A stretch of DNA of 64,000 nucleotides from Hypericibacter sp963696655. GTDB taxonomy: Bacteria; Pseudomonadota; Alphaproteobacteria; Dongiales; Dongiaceae. Positions 1-8,261 of this stretch are shown here, piece by piece. The stretch is from NCBI GenBank assembly GCA_963696655.1, contig CAVOLB010000045.1, forward strand, positions 1-64,000, in the 5' to 3' direction. Numbering within the stretch: position 1 is the stretch's first letter; each line of letters opens with the position of its first letter. The translations under genes were made by a program, and so were the position numbers. Below the pieces are notes generated by a model. It worked only from the letters and a program-made list of their open reading frames with translations. It was not told where the DNA came from and ran no database searches.

Positions 1-939
1 GCGCCATGGAGTAGCTCTGGCGAGAATGGCATTGGCGATCTCGACGAGCTTTCTGGCGCAGGCGACGGTGGCGACTTTGTGATGCTTGCCTGCGGCGGTG
101 AGGCGCTTATAGAGGGCCACGAGGATGGGATTCCAACGCTGGGAAGCGGAGAAGGCGGCCTGGTAGACGCTGCGTCGAAGCCGCTTTCTGCCGCCGGCGA
201 TATGTCGCTCGCCGGTATGCTCGCCGCTGTCGTCGTCGAGGGGGGCGAGACCGACCAGGGCGGCCGCCTCGGCGCGGGTCATGCGGCCGAGCTCGGGCAG
301 GCGCAAGACGAAGCTGAGGGCGGTGAGCGGGCCGAGGCCGGGGATGCTCTCCAGCAGATCCAGCTTGAGGGCCAGATCGGCATGGTGGCGCAGCTTGGCC
401 AGCAGAAGGGCGATCTCCTTGTCGCGCCGCTTGGACAGACGAAGGATCTCGCTCTCGAGATAGCGTTTGGGCGCCGGCAGGCTATAGCGGTCGCGCCGGG
501 TCTTGAGCCGGGCGACATCCTCGCCGATCTGCTCGATCAGGGTGAGATGCTCGGCAAGGGGCGCCAGGCGCTCGTCGGGCGCCGGACGGATGCCGTCGGG
601 ATCCATGGCCGCGGTTACCGCCGCGATCAGGCGAGCGTCGATCGCGTCGTTCTTGGCCCGCTTCTTCTTGAACCGTCGAAAGCCTTTCACCTGACCCGGC
701 TCGAGCAGCAGGACGCAAAACCCCGCCCGGCGCAGATGCACCGCCACCGCCGCCTCGTAGTGGCCGCTCGCCTCCAGCCCGACCCGCTCGACACCGTGCA
801 CACGCAGCCAGCTCTCGATCTGCTGGTGTCCCACCGGATCGTTGCTGGCCTGCAACTGGCCCGGCCCACCGGCCAACGCCACATCGAGCTTGCGCTTCGA
901 CACGTCGATACCAGCACTTTCCGTGATAGACTTGCTCAT
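1..939 (-). CDS. IS110-family transposase (partial, runs off window)
   Basis: DEDD-type transposase of an IS110-family insertion sequence, reading from ATG at 939 through position 1 with no stop, so 313 residues are visible and the C-terminus is cut by the window edge. The N-terminal RuvC-like domain shows GIDVSK, LEASGHYE and KNDAIDAR, which supply the D, E, D, D residues. The C-terminal Transposase_20 part has the helix-hairpin-helix-like LLESIPGLGPLTA and then AAFSASQRWNP, where the serine nucleophile of the family is expected. AAGGTGGGG lies upstream of the chosen ATG. These enzymes act with an RNA guide made from the non-coding end of the element. The + strand ORFs over this region are mirror frames. 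Confidence 0.9.
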   Translation of the reverse strand, partial: MSKSITESAGIDVSKRKLDVALAGGPGQLQASNDPVGHQQIESWLRVHGVERVGLEASGHYEAAVAVHLRRAGFCVLLLEPGQVKGFRRFKKKRAKNDAIDARLIAAVTAAMDPDGIRPAPDERLAPLAEHLTLIEQIGEDVARLKTRRDRYSLPAPKRYLESEILRLSKRRDKEIALLLAKLRHHADLALKLDLLESIPGLGPLTALSFVLRLPELGRMTRAEAAALVGLAPLDDDSGEHTGERHIAGGRKRLRRSVYQAAFSASQRWNPILVALYKRLTAAGKHHKVATVACARKLVEIANAILARATPWR

Positions 940-1245
940 CTTCGTCGACCCCACCTTGCGTTGATCCGAACCAGGGTGTTCTTGCAACCATCCGGGTCCG
1001 ATGAAGGGTCGGCTGCGATCCCGCTCCCGCGCAGTCCAGAAGACTTCGAGGGTGTCGATCCGACAACCGACCGTCCGGGCCGGGGTGGCCACCCCGGCCC
1101 GGACCTTCCTCAATCCTCGCACATTCCCCTCATACAAGAGGGGACAAGAAATCCACGGCCTTTCGCTTTCCCTCCCGCACAGTCATGACAGCGCCACCCC
1201 GCGCGGGGTAAAAGCGGGGCCCTGATTGAAGAACGAGGATTGATG
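940..1245 (-). ncRNA. Non-coding end of IS110 element, candidate bridge RNA locus
   Basis: This 306-base gap separates the transposase start from pyrF and has no plausible gene. Read on the transposase strand it holds two strong hairpins, at 1126-1143 (six-base stem CCCCTC/GAGGGG) and at 1073-1104 (perfect 32-base palindrome), followed by about 130 bases of leader before the ATG. IS110-group elements are known to encode their bridge RNA in the non-coding end upstream of the transposase, so this is the expected place. The outer element boundary and the guide loops could not be fixed, so the RNA itself is an inference. Confidence 0.35.
1073..1104. repeat. Perfect 32-bp GC-rich palindrome
   Basis: The sequence from 1073 to 1104 equals its own reverse complement with no mismatch (arms begin GTCCGGGCC and centre on GTGGCCAC). 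No T-run follows on either strand, so it is not a typical intrinsic terminator. It may be a stem of the IS110 non-coding RNA or a transposon-end structure. Confidence 0.8.
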
Positions 1246-1980
1246 ATGTCGCAGGATCGTCTTCTGGTCGCGATCGATACCGCGGAGCTCGACGGCGCCG
1301 TCAGGCTGGCCCGTTCGCTGGCGGGGTCCTGCGGCGGCCTCAAGCTCGGGCTCGAGTTCTTCTCGGCCCACGGGCCGCAGGGCGTCGCCAAGATTCTGGC
1401 GGCGGGCGCCAAGCTGTTCCTCGATCTGAAATTCCATGACATTCCCAACACGGTCGCGGGCGCAGTGCGGGCGGCATCGGCGCTCGGTCCCTTCATGCTC
1501 AATGTCCACGCCTCGGGTGGACGCGCCATGATGGAGGCCGCGGCGGCGGCGGCGGCCGAAGGCGCCGCCAAGGCGCGCAAGCCCAAGCCGATCCTGCTGG
1601 CCGTGACCGTTCTCACCAGCCTCAGCGACGACGATCTCTCGGCGGTGGGCCAGCATGGCTCGACCGCGGACCAGGTCAGACGCCTGGCGGTGCTGGCGCA
1701 GAAATCCGGCCTCGACGGCGTGGTCTGCTCGGCGCGCGAGGTTGCAAGCTTGCGCGCCGAATGCGGCCCCGACTTCAAGCTCGTGGTGCCGGGCATCCGT
1801 CCGACCTGGTCGGCGGCGCAGGATCAGAAGCGGATCATGGGGCCCGCGGACGCGATCCGGCAGGGCGCCGATTATCTCGTGGTCGGACGGCCCATCACCG
1901 GCGCACCCGATCCGCGCGCGGCCGCGCGCTCGATCGCGCAGGAGATCGCCAAGGGCTTCGACAAGGGAGCCGGGGCGTGA
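1246..1980 (+). CDS. pyrF: Orotidine 5'-phosphate decarboxylase
   Basis: Final step of de novo UMP synthesis, decarboxylating OMP in the cytoplasm. The catalytic D-x-K-x-x-D signature is present as DLKFHDIPNT (Asp60, Lys62, Asp65 in this numbering), and the phosphate-binding end VVGRPIT is near the C-terminus. Length (244 residues) is normal. Three in-frame starts are close together (TTG 1240, ATG 1243, ATG 1246); GAGGA at 1235-1239 is best spaced for the ATG at 1246. The next gene starts inside its stop codon, so the two are probably translationally coupled. Confidence 0.95.
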   Translation: MSQDRLLVAIDTAELDGAVRLARSLAGSCGGLKLGLEFFSAHGPQGVAKILAAGAKLFLDLKFHDIPNTVAGAVRAASALGPFMLNVHASGGRAMMEAAAAAAAEGAAKARKPKPILLAVTVLTSLSDDDLSAVGQHGSTADQVRRLAVLAQKSGLDGVVCSAREVASLRAECGPDFKLVVPGIRPTWSAAQDQKRIMGPADAIRQGADYLVVGRPITGAPDPRAAARSIAQEIAKGFDKGAGA

Positions 1981-2801
1981 CCCATGGCCCCCTGGGCAAC
2001 AGTCCAAACCGCCGCGATGGACCCGATCTGAATCCGGCGCTGTTGATTCGCGACAGCGTCCTCGGACTTCGCGACGCCAATCTGTTCCTGCGCCTCGCGA
2101 TCCTGCCCGCGATCGGCATGTTCATCGGCGAGCTGCTGCTGCTCTGGTGCGGACTGACAATCGACATCGATCCGACCGGGGCGACGCCGCCCACCGCCAG
2201 GACCCTGCTAGCGGCGTTCCTCACCTATCTGGCCTATCTCGTCTTCAGCACGCTCTTCGGCGTCAATTGGACCCGGGCTCTGCTTCTGGGGCCCGGCGCC
2301 GTCGCCGGATTCGGATTTCAATGGGGTATCCGCGAGACCCGCTATCTGCTGCGGGCCGCGGCGATCGCGCTCGTTCCGGCGTTCGCCAGCATGCTGGCGA
2401 TCTTCTTCGTGCTGGCGATTTTCGGCCAATCCGCCATCACCGGCATCGCCGCCCTGATCCTGGTGGTGATCTATCTGTTCGTGATGGTGCGGTTGACGCT
2501 GCTGCTGCCGGCCGCGGCCCTCGATCATCCGTTCGGGCTGCGCGACGCGCTGGGCCTGCGCGGACGGCTTGCGGCGCGGCTCCTCGCCACCCAGATTCTG
2601 GTGACGCTGCCCTATCTGCTGCTGCTGGTCTTGCTGGGAATCGTGATCGACCGTCTTGGCCTCTTCGCGGCCGCTCCCTATGCCAGCCAGTTCGTCTTTC
2701 TGGTCTTGAATTTCCTGTTCATTGCGGTCTCGACCGGCATCTTCGCGTTCGCCTTCCAGGCCATCGTCAATGGTCGATCGCGCGGATCGCTGACCGTCTG
2801 A
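1977..2801 (+). CDS. Polytopic inner-membrane protein of unknown function
   Basis: A 274-residue protein beginning at GTG 1977, which overlaps the TGA of pyrF. After about 30 polar residues come roughly six hydrophobic segments, for example around LFLRLAILPAIGMFIGELLLLW, TLLAAFLTYLAYLVF, MLAIFFVLAIF, IAALILVVIYLFVMV and LLATQILVTLPYLLLLVLLG. I recognise no enzyme motif. The helix arrangement resembles small uncharacterised membrane proteins found in such clusters. Its place between pyrF and trpF, with a stop-start overlap on one side and a 33-base gap on the other, suggests it is in one transcript with them. Confidence 0.75.
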   Translation: MTHGPLGNSPNRRDGPDLNPALLIRDSVLGLRDANLFLRLAILPAIGMFIGELLLLWCGLTIDIDPTGATPPTARTLLAAFLTYLAYLVFSTLFGVNWTRALLLGPGAVAGFGFQWGIRETRYLLRAAAIALVPAFASMLAIFFVLAIFGQSAITGIAALILVVIYLFVMVRLTLLLPAAALDHPFGLRDALGLRGRLAARLLATQILVTLPYLLLLVLLGIVIDRLGLFAAAPYASQFVFLVLNFLFIAVSTGIFAFAFQAIVNGRSRGSLTV

Positions 2802-2834
2802 CACGAGATTTCGCGTTCGCGCCCGAGGAGCATC

Positions 2835-3482
2835 ATGGCGATCGAGGTCAAGATTTGCGGCATCAACAGCGCCGAGGCGCTCTCGGCGGCGGTCGAGGGC
2901 GGTGCCGCGCTGCTGGGATTCAACTTCTATCGCAAGAGCCCGCGCTTCCTGACGCATGACGCGGCAGCCGCGCTCGCCCGCACCGTGCCGGCCTCGGTGA
3001 AACGCGTCGGTCTCATCGTCGATCTCGACAATGAGGCGATCGCGACTCTCCTGGCCGCCGTGCCGCTCGACATGCTGCAGCTCCATGGCTCGGAGGACCC
3101 CACCCGCGTCGCCGCGATCCGCGCGCGGTTCCGCAAACCCGTGATGAAGGCGATCCCGGTCGCGCGCGCCGAGGATCTCGCCGTCGCCGATGCCTATCTG
3201 GCGGTCGCCGACCGGCTGCTGTTCGACGCCAAGCCGCCGCCTTCGATGAAGAATGCCCTGCCCGGCGGCAATGCCATCTCCTTCGACTGGCGGCTGCTGC
3301 AGGGCCATGACTGGGCCAAGCCCTGGATGCTCTCCGGCGGCCTCAGTGCCGACAACCTCGCCGAGGCGGTCGCGATCTCCGGCGCCCGGCGCGTCGACCT
3401 CGCCTCCGGCGTCGAGGACCGCCCCGGCCTCAAGAACCCGGCCAAGATCAAGGCGCTGCTCGATTTGGCCAAGACGCTGTAA
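2835..3482 (+). CDS. trpF: Phosphoribosylanthranilate isomerase
   Basis: Third step of the tryptophan branch, an Amadori rearrangement of phosphoribosylanthranilate to CdRP. A TIM-barrel enzyme of 215 residues, the usual length. The N-terminal strand carries VKICGI with the catalytic Cys8. LQLHGSE and the phosphate-binding MLSGGLSADN and DLASGVED motifs follow in the expected order. CGAGGAG sits just before the ATG. It precedes trpB and trpA, but a 287-base gap with a repeat and a palindromic operator-like site lies between, so trpB may have its own promoter. Confidence 0.96.
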   Translation: MAIEVKICGINSAEALSAAVEGGAALLGFNFYRKSPRFLTHDAAAALARTVPASVKRVGLIVDLDNEAIATLLAAVPLDMLQLHGSEDPTRVAAIRARFRKPVMKAIPVARAEDLAVADAYLAVADRLLFDAKPPPSMKNALPGGNAISFDWRLLQGHDWAKPWMLSGGLSADNLAEAVAISGARRVDLASGVEDRPGLKNPAKIKALLDLAKTL

Positions 3483-3509
3483 TTCTTGTTCCTCTCGATG
3501 TTTTTCCGC

Positions 3510-3582
3510 TGTCATCGCCGGGCTCGACCCGGCGATCCAGGGCCTGCGAGACTGGATGCCCGGATCAAGTCCGGGCATGACA
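3510..3582. repeat. Imperfect inverted repeat (TGTCAT...ATGACA type)
   Basis: Two arms starting TGTCATCGCCGGGCTCGACC and ending ATCAAGTCCGGGCATGACA are imperfect reverse complements across about 73 bases. This matches the short dispersed palindromic repeats common between alphaproteobacterial genes. It may form a strong stem at the end of the trpF message. Confidence 0.7.
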
Positions 3583-3718
3583 GGAAATCGCAGCAGGACT
3601 CTCCCTTGAGGGGACGGCGAAGAGATTGCAAGCCACTGATCTGGCTTGTTTTTCTGGTTACAGGGTGCCCGGCGCCATTGTTTTGACCCCGGGGCCTGCT
3701 TGTGGTTCATTGCCGCGC

Positions 3719-3747
3719 TTGTTCCTGAATTAGGAACAAAACGTTCC
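3719..3747. promoter_or_regulatory. Alternating GTTCC/GGAAC palindromes upstream of trpB
   Basis: GTTCC at 3721-3725, GGAAC at 3733-3737 and GTTCC at 3743-3747 form two overlapping palindromes. The first extends to TTGTTCCT-N5-AGGAACAA (3719-3739) with no mismatch. The cluster ends 22 bases before the trpB start, so a bound protein would affect transcription start or elongation of the trpBA-accD-folC unit. It does not match the GTTC-N7-GTTC direct repeat of alphaproteobacterial LexA. The cognate regulator is unknown. Confidence 0.5.
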
Positions 3748-3769
3748 GCCCGAACCCGCAAGGACCGCT

Positions 3770-4981
3770 TTGACCTCTCTCAACACCTATCGCGCCGGCC
3801 CCGACGAGCATGGCCATTTCGGCATCTATGGTGGACGCTTCGTCGCCGAGACCCTGATGCCGCTCATCCTGGCGCTGGAGAAGGCCTATGAGGCGGCCAA
3901 GCGCGATCCGAGCTTCGCGGCCGAGCTTGCCTATTACCTCGAGCATTACGTCGGACGGCCGAGCCCGCTCTATTTCGCCGAGCGGCTGACGCGCCATTTC
4001 GGCGGCGCCAAGATCTATTTCAAGCGCGACGAGCTCAACCACACCGGTGCCCACAAGATCAACAACTGCATGGGCCAGATCCTGCTGGCCAAGCGCATGG
4101 GCAAGACCCGCATCATCGCCGAGACCGGTGCGGGCCAGCATGGTGTGGCGACCGCGACGGTGGCCGCCCTCTTCAATCTCCCCTGCACCGTCTATATGGG
4201 CGAGACCGACATCGCGCGGCAGAAGCCCAACGTGTTCCGCATGCGCCTCCTGGGCGCCGAGGTGAAGCCGGTCAAGAGCGGCACCGCGACCTTGAAGGAC
4301 GCGATGAACGACGCGCTTCGCGACTGGGTCGCCAATGTCGAAAACACCTTCTACATCATCGGCACGGTGGCGGGCCCGCATCCCTATCCGGCGATGGTGC
4401 GCGACTTCCAGTCGATCATCGGCCGCGAGGTGCGCGAGCAGATGCAGAAGGCGGAAGGCCGGCTCCCCGATACGCTGGTCGCCTGCATCGGCGGCGGCTC
4501 CAACGCCATGGGGCTGTTCCATCCCTTCCTCGACGATCCGACCGTGAAGATGGACGGCGTCGAGGCGGCCGGCCTCGGCATCGAGACCGGCAAGCATGCG
4601 GCCTCGCTCAATGGCGGCGAGCCCGGCGTGCTCCATGGCAACCGCACCTATCTGCTGCAGACCGAGGACGGGCAGATCATCGACGCCCATTCGATCTCGG
4701 CCGGCCTCGATTATCCGGGCATCGGCCCGGAACATGCCTGGCTGCATGACATGGGCCGCGTGAACTATGTGTCGGCCACCGACCGGGAGGCGCTCGACGC
4801 CTTCCAGCTCTGCGCGCGCACCGAAGGCATCATCCCGGCGCTCGAGCCCGCCCATGCGCTGGCCCATGTGACGCGCATTGCGCCGACGCTGCCGAAGGAC
4901 CATCTGCTGGTGATGAATATGTGCGGGCGCGGCGACAAGGACATCTTCACCGTCGCCGACGCGCTGGGAGTGACGCTGTGA
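3770..4981 (+). CDS. trpB: Tryptophan synthase beta chain
   Basis: Pyridoxal-phosphate enzyme joining indole and serine to give tryptophan, acting in a complex with TrpA. The PLP lysine is Lys96 in HTGAHKIN. GAGQHG, the phosphate-binding GGGSNA and the C-terminal CGRGDKD are all present, and 403 residues is the normal length. The start is TTG at 3770 with GCAAGGA five bases upstream; no in-frame ATG lies nearby. The trpA start codon overlaps the stop, fitting an equimolar complex. Confidence 0.97.
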   Translation: MTSLNTYRAGPDEHGHFGIYGGRFVAETLMPLILALEKAYEAAKRDPSFAAELAYYLEHYVGRPSPLYFAERLTRHFGGAKIYFKRDELNHTGAHKINNCMGQILLAKRMGKTRIIAETGAGQHGVATATVAALFNLPCTVYMGETDIARQKPNVFRMRLLGAEVKPVKSGTATLKDAMNDALRDWVANVENTFYIIGTVAGPHPYPAMVRDFQSIIGREVREQMQKAEGRLPDTLVACIGGGSNAMGLFHPFLDDPTVKMDGVEAAGLGIETGKHAASLNGGEPGVLHGNRTYLLQTEDGQIIDAHSISAGLDYPGIGPEHAWLHDMGRVNYVSATDREALDAFQLCARTEGIIPALEPAHALAHVTRIAPTLPKDHLLVMNMCGRGDKDIFTVADALGVTL

Positions 4982-5865
4982 GCGCCGCCGTGACCGCCGG
5001 CGCCAAGCCCGCGGCTGCCCTACGCGGCGCCGATTCCGGCCGCATCCGCCGGCGCTTCGAGGCGCTCAAGGCCCAGGGCCGCGGCGGCCTCGTCACCTTC
5101 GTGACCGCGGGCGACCCGGACTACGACACGGCGCTTGCCATCGTCAAAGGCCTGCCCGAGGCCGGCGCCGATCTGATCGAGATCGGCATGCCCTTCAGCG
5201 ATCCGATGGCCGACGGCCCGGCGATCCAGGCCTCGTCCTTGCGCGCGCTCAAGGCCGGCATGACCTTGAAGAAGACGCTGGCGCTGGTGACGGCCTTCCG
5301 CACCAACGACAAGGACACGCCCGTCGTGCTGATGGGTTATTACAATCCGATCTATCGCTACGGCGTCGATCGCTTCCTCGCCGATGCGAAGAAGGCCGGC
5401 GTCGACGGGCTGATCGTGGTCGATCTGCCGCCCGAGGAAGATCAGGAGCTCTGCATCCCGGCCCTCGCCGCGGGCGTCAATTTCATCCGCCTCGCCACGC
5501 CCACGACCGACGACGAGCGCCTGCCCGCCGTGCTCGCGAACGCCAGCGGCTTCGTCTACTACGTCTCGATCATGGGCATCACCGGCACGCGCTCGGCGGC
5601 CGATTCCGAGATCGCGGCCGCGGTCGGGCGCCTGAAGCGCCATACCGATCTGCCGGTCGGTGTCGGCTTCGGCATCCGCACGCCGGAGCAGGCGGCCACC
5701 GTCGCCGGCATCGCGGACGCGGCCGTGGTCGGCTCCGCCATCGTCGAGAAGATCGTCGCGGGCATCGACGGCCAGGGCAAAGCCAAGCCCGGGCTGGTCA
5801 AGGATATGCTGGGCTTCGTGGCGCAGCTCGCGCAGGGCGTGCGCGGCGCGGCCCGCAAGCGTTGA
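4978..5865 (+). CDS. trpA: Tryptophan synthase alpha chain
   Basis: Cleaves indole-3-glycerol phosphate to indole and glyceraldehyde-3-phosphate and channels indole to TrpB. The TIM-barrel shows LIEIGMPFSDPMADGP, holding the catalytic Glu, then GLIVVDLPPEE and the GVGFGIRTPEQ phosphate region. GTG at 4978 overlaps the trpB stop, giving 295 residues with a slightly long N-terminus; a later start near the RIRRRFEAL segment cannot be excluded. Confidence 0.96.
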   Translation: MSAAVTAGAKPAAALRGADSGRIRRRFEALKAQGRGGLVTFVTAGDPDYDTALAIVKGLPEAGADLIEIGMPFSDPMADGPAIQASSLRALKAGMTLKKTLALVTAFRTNDKDTPVVLMGYYNPIYRYGVDRFLADAKKAGVDGLIVVDLPPEEDQELCIPALAAGVNFIRLATPTTDDERLPAVLANASGFVYYVSIMGITGTRSAADSEIAAAVGRLKRHTDLPVGVGFGIRTPEQAATVAGIADAAVVGSAIVEKIVAGIDGQGKAKPGLVKDMLGFVAQLAQGVRGAARKR

Positions 5866-5896
5866 GAATGGGGGCGACCCTTTTGCGAGGTCATCC

Positions 5897-6784
5897 ATGA
5901 GCTGGCTCACCAACTTCGTGCGTCCCAAGATCCAGGCGCTGGTCCGCAAGACCGACGTGCCGGACAATCTCTGGGAGAAATGCCCGGCCTGCTCGCAGAT
6001 GATCTTCCATCGCGATCTCGAAGCGAATTTGCGCGTCTGCACCCATTGCGGCCATCATTTGCGCCTGTCCTGGCGCCGCCGGCTCGAGCTCCTGTTCGAC
6101 GAAGGCAAGTTCGACCGCATCGATCTGCCCAAGGGCGAGATCGACCCGCTCAAATTCCGCGACCGCAAGCGCTATGCCGATCGCCTGAAAGAGACCCAGA
6201 CCAAGACCGCCGAGCAGGACGCGATCGTGGTGGCCCATGGCAGCATGGGCGGCCAGGCGACCGTGATTGCCGTCTTCAATTTCGAGTTCATGGCGGGCTC
6301 GATGGGCAAGGCCGTGGGCGACGGGCTGATCGCGGCGGCGCGGCTCGCGGTCGAGAAACGCGCGCCCCTGATCGTGATCCCGGCCTCGGGCGGGGCACGG
6401 ATGCAGGAAGGCATCATCTCGCTGATGCAGATGCCGCGCAGCATCATCGCCGTCGACGAGGTCAAAGAAGCGGGCCTGCCCTATATCGTGCTGCTGACCG
6501 ATCCCACGACGGGCGGCGTCAGCGCCTCCTTCGCCATGCTGGGCGACATCCAGATCGCCGAGCCGGGTGCCGTCATCGGTTTTGCCGGCGCGCGCGTGAT
6601 CGAGGAAACGATCCGCGAGAAGCTGCCCGAGGGTTTCCAGCGCTCCGAATACCTGCTCGATCACGGCATGGTCGATCTGGTCTCGCCGCGCATCGAACTG
6701 CGCGACACGCTGATCCGCATCCTGAGCCTCCTGGGCCAGCGCCGCCTCCAGACCACGAGCCCGGTCCCCTACGGCGCGATTTGA
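5897..6784 (+). CDS. accD: Acetyl-CoA carboxylase carboxyltransferase beta subunit
   Basis: Carboxyltransferase subunit that, with AccA, moves the carboxyl group from biotin to acetyl-CoA for fatty acid synthesis. The N-terminal zinc ribbon has CPAC and CTHC pairs (Cys29, 32, 48, 51). The crotonase-like core shows IPASGGARMQEG and LTDPTTGGVSASFAMLGD. Length 295 residues. ATG at 5897 is chosen because it begins the conserved MSWLTNFVRPK; the frame is open further upstream inside trpA. The trp-accD-folC order is widespread in alphaproteobacteria. Confidence 0.97.
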   Translation: MSWLTNFVRPKIQALVRKTDVPDNLWEKCPACSQMIFHRDLEANLRVCTHCGHHLRLSWRRRLELLFDEGKFDRIDLPKGEIDPLKFRDRKRYADRLKETQTKTAEQDAIVVAHGSMGGQATVIAVFNFEFMAGSMGKAVGDGLIAAARLAVEKRAPLIVIPASGGARMQEGIISLMQMPRSIIAVDEVKEAGLPYIVLLTDPTTGGVSASFAMLGDIQIAEPGAVIGFAGARVIEETIREKLPEGFQRSEYLLDHGMVDLVSPRIELRDTLIRILSLLGQRRLQTTSPVPYGAI

Positions 6785-6825
6785 ACGGCGCGGCATCGTT
6801 CATGGATCTTTTCGGTATCGGTATT

Positions 6826-6936
6826 GTCCCCTCCCCCGCTTGCGGGGGAGGGTTAGGGAGGGGGCTGCTCGGTCCGTCGATAGACGCAGCGTCTTCCCCC
6901 TCCCTATCCCTCCCCCGTAAAGGGGGAGGGGACAGA
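6826..6936. repeat. Paired C-rich/G-rich palindromic repeat, copy 1
   Basis: Two hairpins of the form CCCCTCCCCC-loop-GGGGGAGGG face each other across about 50 bases, making an overall inverted repeat. The inner segment contains GGGCTGCTCGGTC, which recurs inverted in the copy at 33562-33697. Fills the gap between accD and folC. Confidence 0.8.
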
Positions 6937-6953
6937 AACGCGCGACACCCCTT

Positions 6954-8261
6954 ATGACCGCCACCCTCGGCAGCGATCTCGTTCTCGAGCGACTAACGAA
7001 GCTGCATCCGAAGCTGATCGATCTGGTGCTGGACCGCGTGCAGCGCCTGCTCGATCGCGTCGGCAATCCGGAGCGGCGCCTGCCGCCGGTGGTGCATGTG
7101 GCGGGGACCAACGGCAAGGGCTCGACCGTCGCTTACCTGCGCGCGATCCTCGAAGCCGCAGGCTACCGCGTCCACGCCTATACCTCGCCGCATCTGGTGC
7201 GGTTCCATGAACGCATCCGCCTCGCCGGCAGATTGATCGAGGAGCCCGAGCTGCTGGCGCTGCTCGAGGAATGCGAGCGCGCCAATGGCGAGGCGCAGAT
7301 CACCTTCTTCGAGATCACGACCGTGGCGGCCTTCCTCGCCTTCACCCGGCACAAGGCCGACATCGTCTTGCTGGAGGTCGGGCTCGGCGGCGAGTTCGAC
7401 GCCACCAACGTGATCGAACGCCCGCTCGCCTGCTGCCTGACGCCGATCTCGATGGACCATATGCAGCATCTGGGCCATACGCTGGCCGAGATCGCCGCGA
7501 CCAAGGCCGGCATCATGAAGCGCGGGCGCCCGGTCGCGATCGGGCCGCAGCCGCCCGAAGCCGAGGCCGTGTTCGAGGCGCGCGGCACCGAGCTCGGCGC
7601 CCCGCTCCACCGGTTCGGTCGGGAATGGAATGCCCGGCGCGAAGGCGATGCGCTCCTCTTCCGCGACAAGCGCGGCGAGGCAAGCTGGCCGCTGCCCGCA
7701 CTCCCCGGCCTGCACCAGATCGAGAATGCGGGACTGGCGCTGGCGACCCTGCCGCTGCTCGACGGCTTCACGATTTCCGACAGCGCCGTCGCCAAGGGCT
7801 TGCGCGGCGTCGAATGGCCGGCGCGGCTGCAGCGCCTGCAACGCGGACCCGTGGTCGAGGCGCTGCCGCCCGGCTGGGAAGCCTGGCTTGATGGCGGCCA
7901 TAACGAATCGGGCGGGCAGGCGCTGGGCATCCATGCCGCGGGCTGGCGCCGGGAGCGTCCCGACCTGCCGATCCGTCTCGTCTTCGGCATGCTCTCGACC
8001 CACGATCCGGTGGGATTCCTCAAGCCGTTGCTGCCCCATATCCAGGACGTGACCGCGGTCGCGGTCGGCGGCAATCACCAGGCGCTCGATGTCGGAGCCC
8101 TGGTCGATGCCGCCAAACGCGCAGGCGCCACTCGGGTTCGCGGCGCGTCCTCGGCCGATGAAGCGGCGCGCGCGATCGTCGCCGCCGACCCGACGCCGGC
8201 GCGCCTGCTCATCTGCGGTTCGCTCTATCTCGCCGGCGAAGTCCTGGCGAAGAATGGTTGA
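6954..8261 (+). CDS. folC: Bifunctional dihydrofolate/folylpolyglutamate synthase
   Basis: ATP-dependent ligase that adds glutamate to dihydropteroate and then to folates. The P-loop VAGTNGKGST lies at residues 49-58, followed by the Mur-ligase-like YTSPHLVRFHERI, VGLGGEFDATN and ISMDHMQHLG. The C-terminal domain has LDGGHN. Length 435 residues. The ATG at 6954 follows directly after the repeat, so the leader is short. It is the last biosynthetic gene of the cluster and its stop overlaps the start of the next gene. Confidence 0.95.
   Translation: MTATLGSDLVLERLTKLHPKLIDLVLDRVQRLLDRVGNPERRLPPVVHVAGTNGKGSTVAYLRAILEAAGYRVHAYTSPHLVRFHERIRLAGRLIEEPELLALLEECERANGEAQITFFEITTVAAFLAFTRHKADIVLLEVGLGGEFDATNVIERPLACCLTPISMDHMQHLGHTLAEIAATKAGIMKRGRPVAIGPQPPEAEAVFEARGTELGAPLHRFGREWNARREGDALLFRDKRGEASWPLPALPGLHQIENAGLALATLPLLDGFTISDSAVAKGLRGVEWPARLQRLQRGPVVEALPPGWEAWLDGGHNESGGQALGIHAAGWRRERPDLPIRLVFGMLSTHDPVGFLKPLLPHIQDVTAVAVGGNHQALDVGALVDAAKRAGATRVRGASSADEAARAIVAADPTPARLLICGSLYLAGEVLAKNG

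Noticed and set aside
79..1188. Open frame of 369 codons on the + strand at the window start
   Set aside because: Mirror of the IS110 transposase, whose minus-strand frame has no stop before the window edge and so is not closed here.
3719..3747. LexA box before trpB
   Set aside because: Alphaproteobacterial LexA uses a GTTC-N7-GTTC direct repeat; here the half-sites alternate in orientation and no such spacing occurs.
6826..6936. CRISPR array
   Set aside because: Repeats occur as a single inverted pair per gap with no regular spacers or cas genes.
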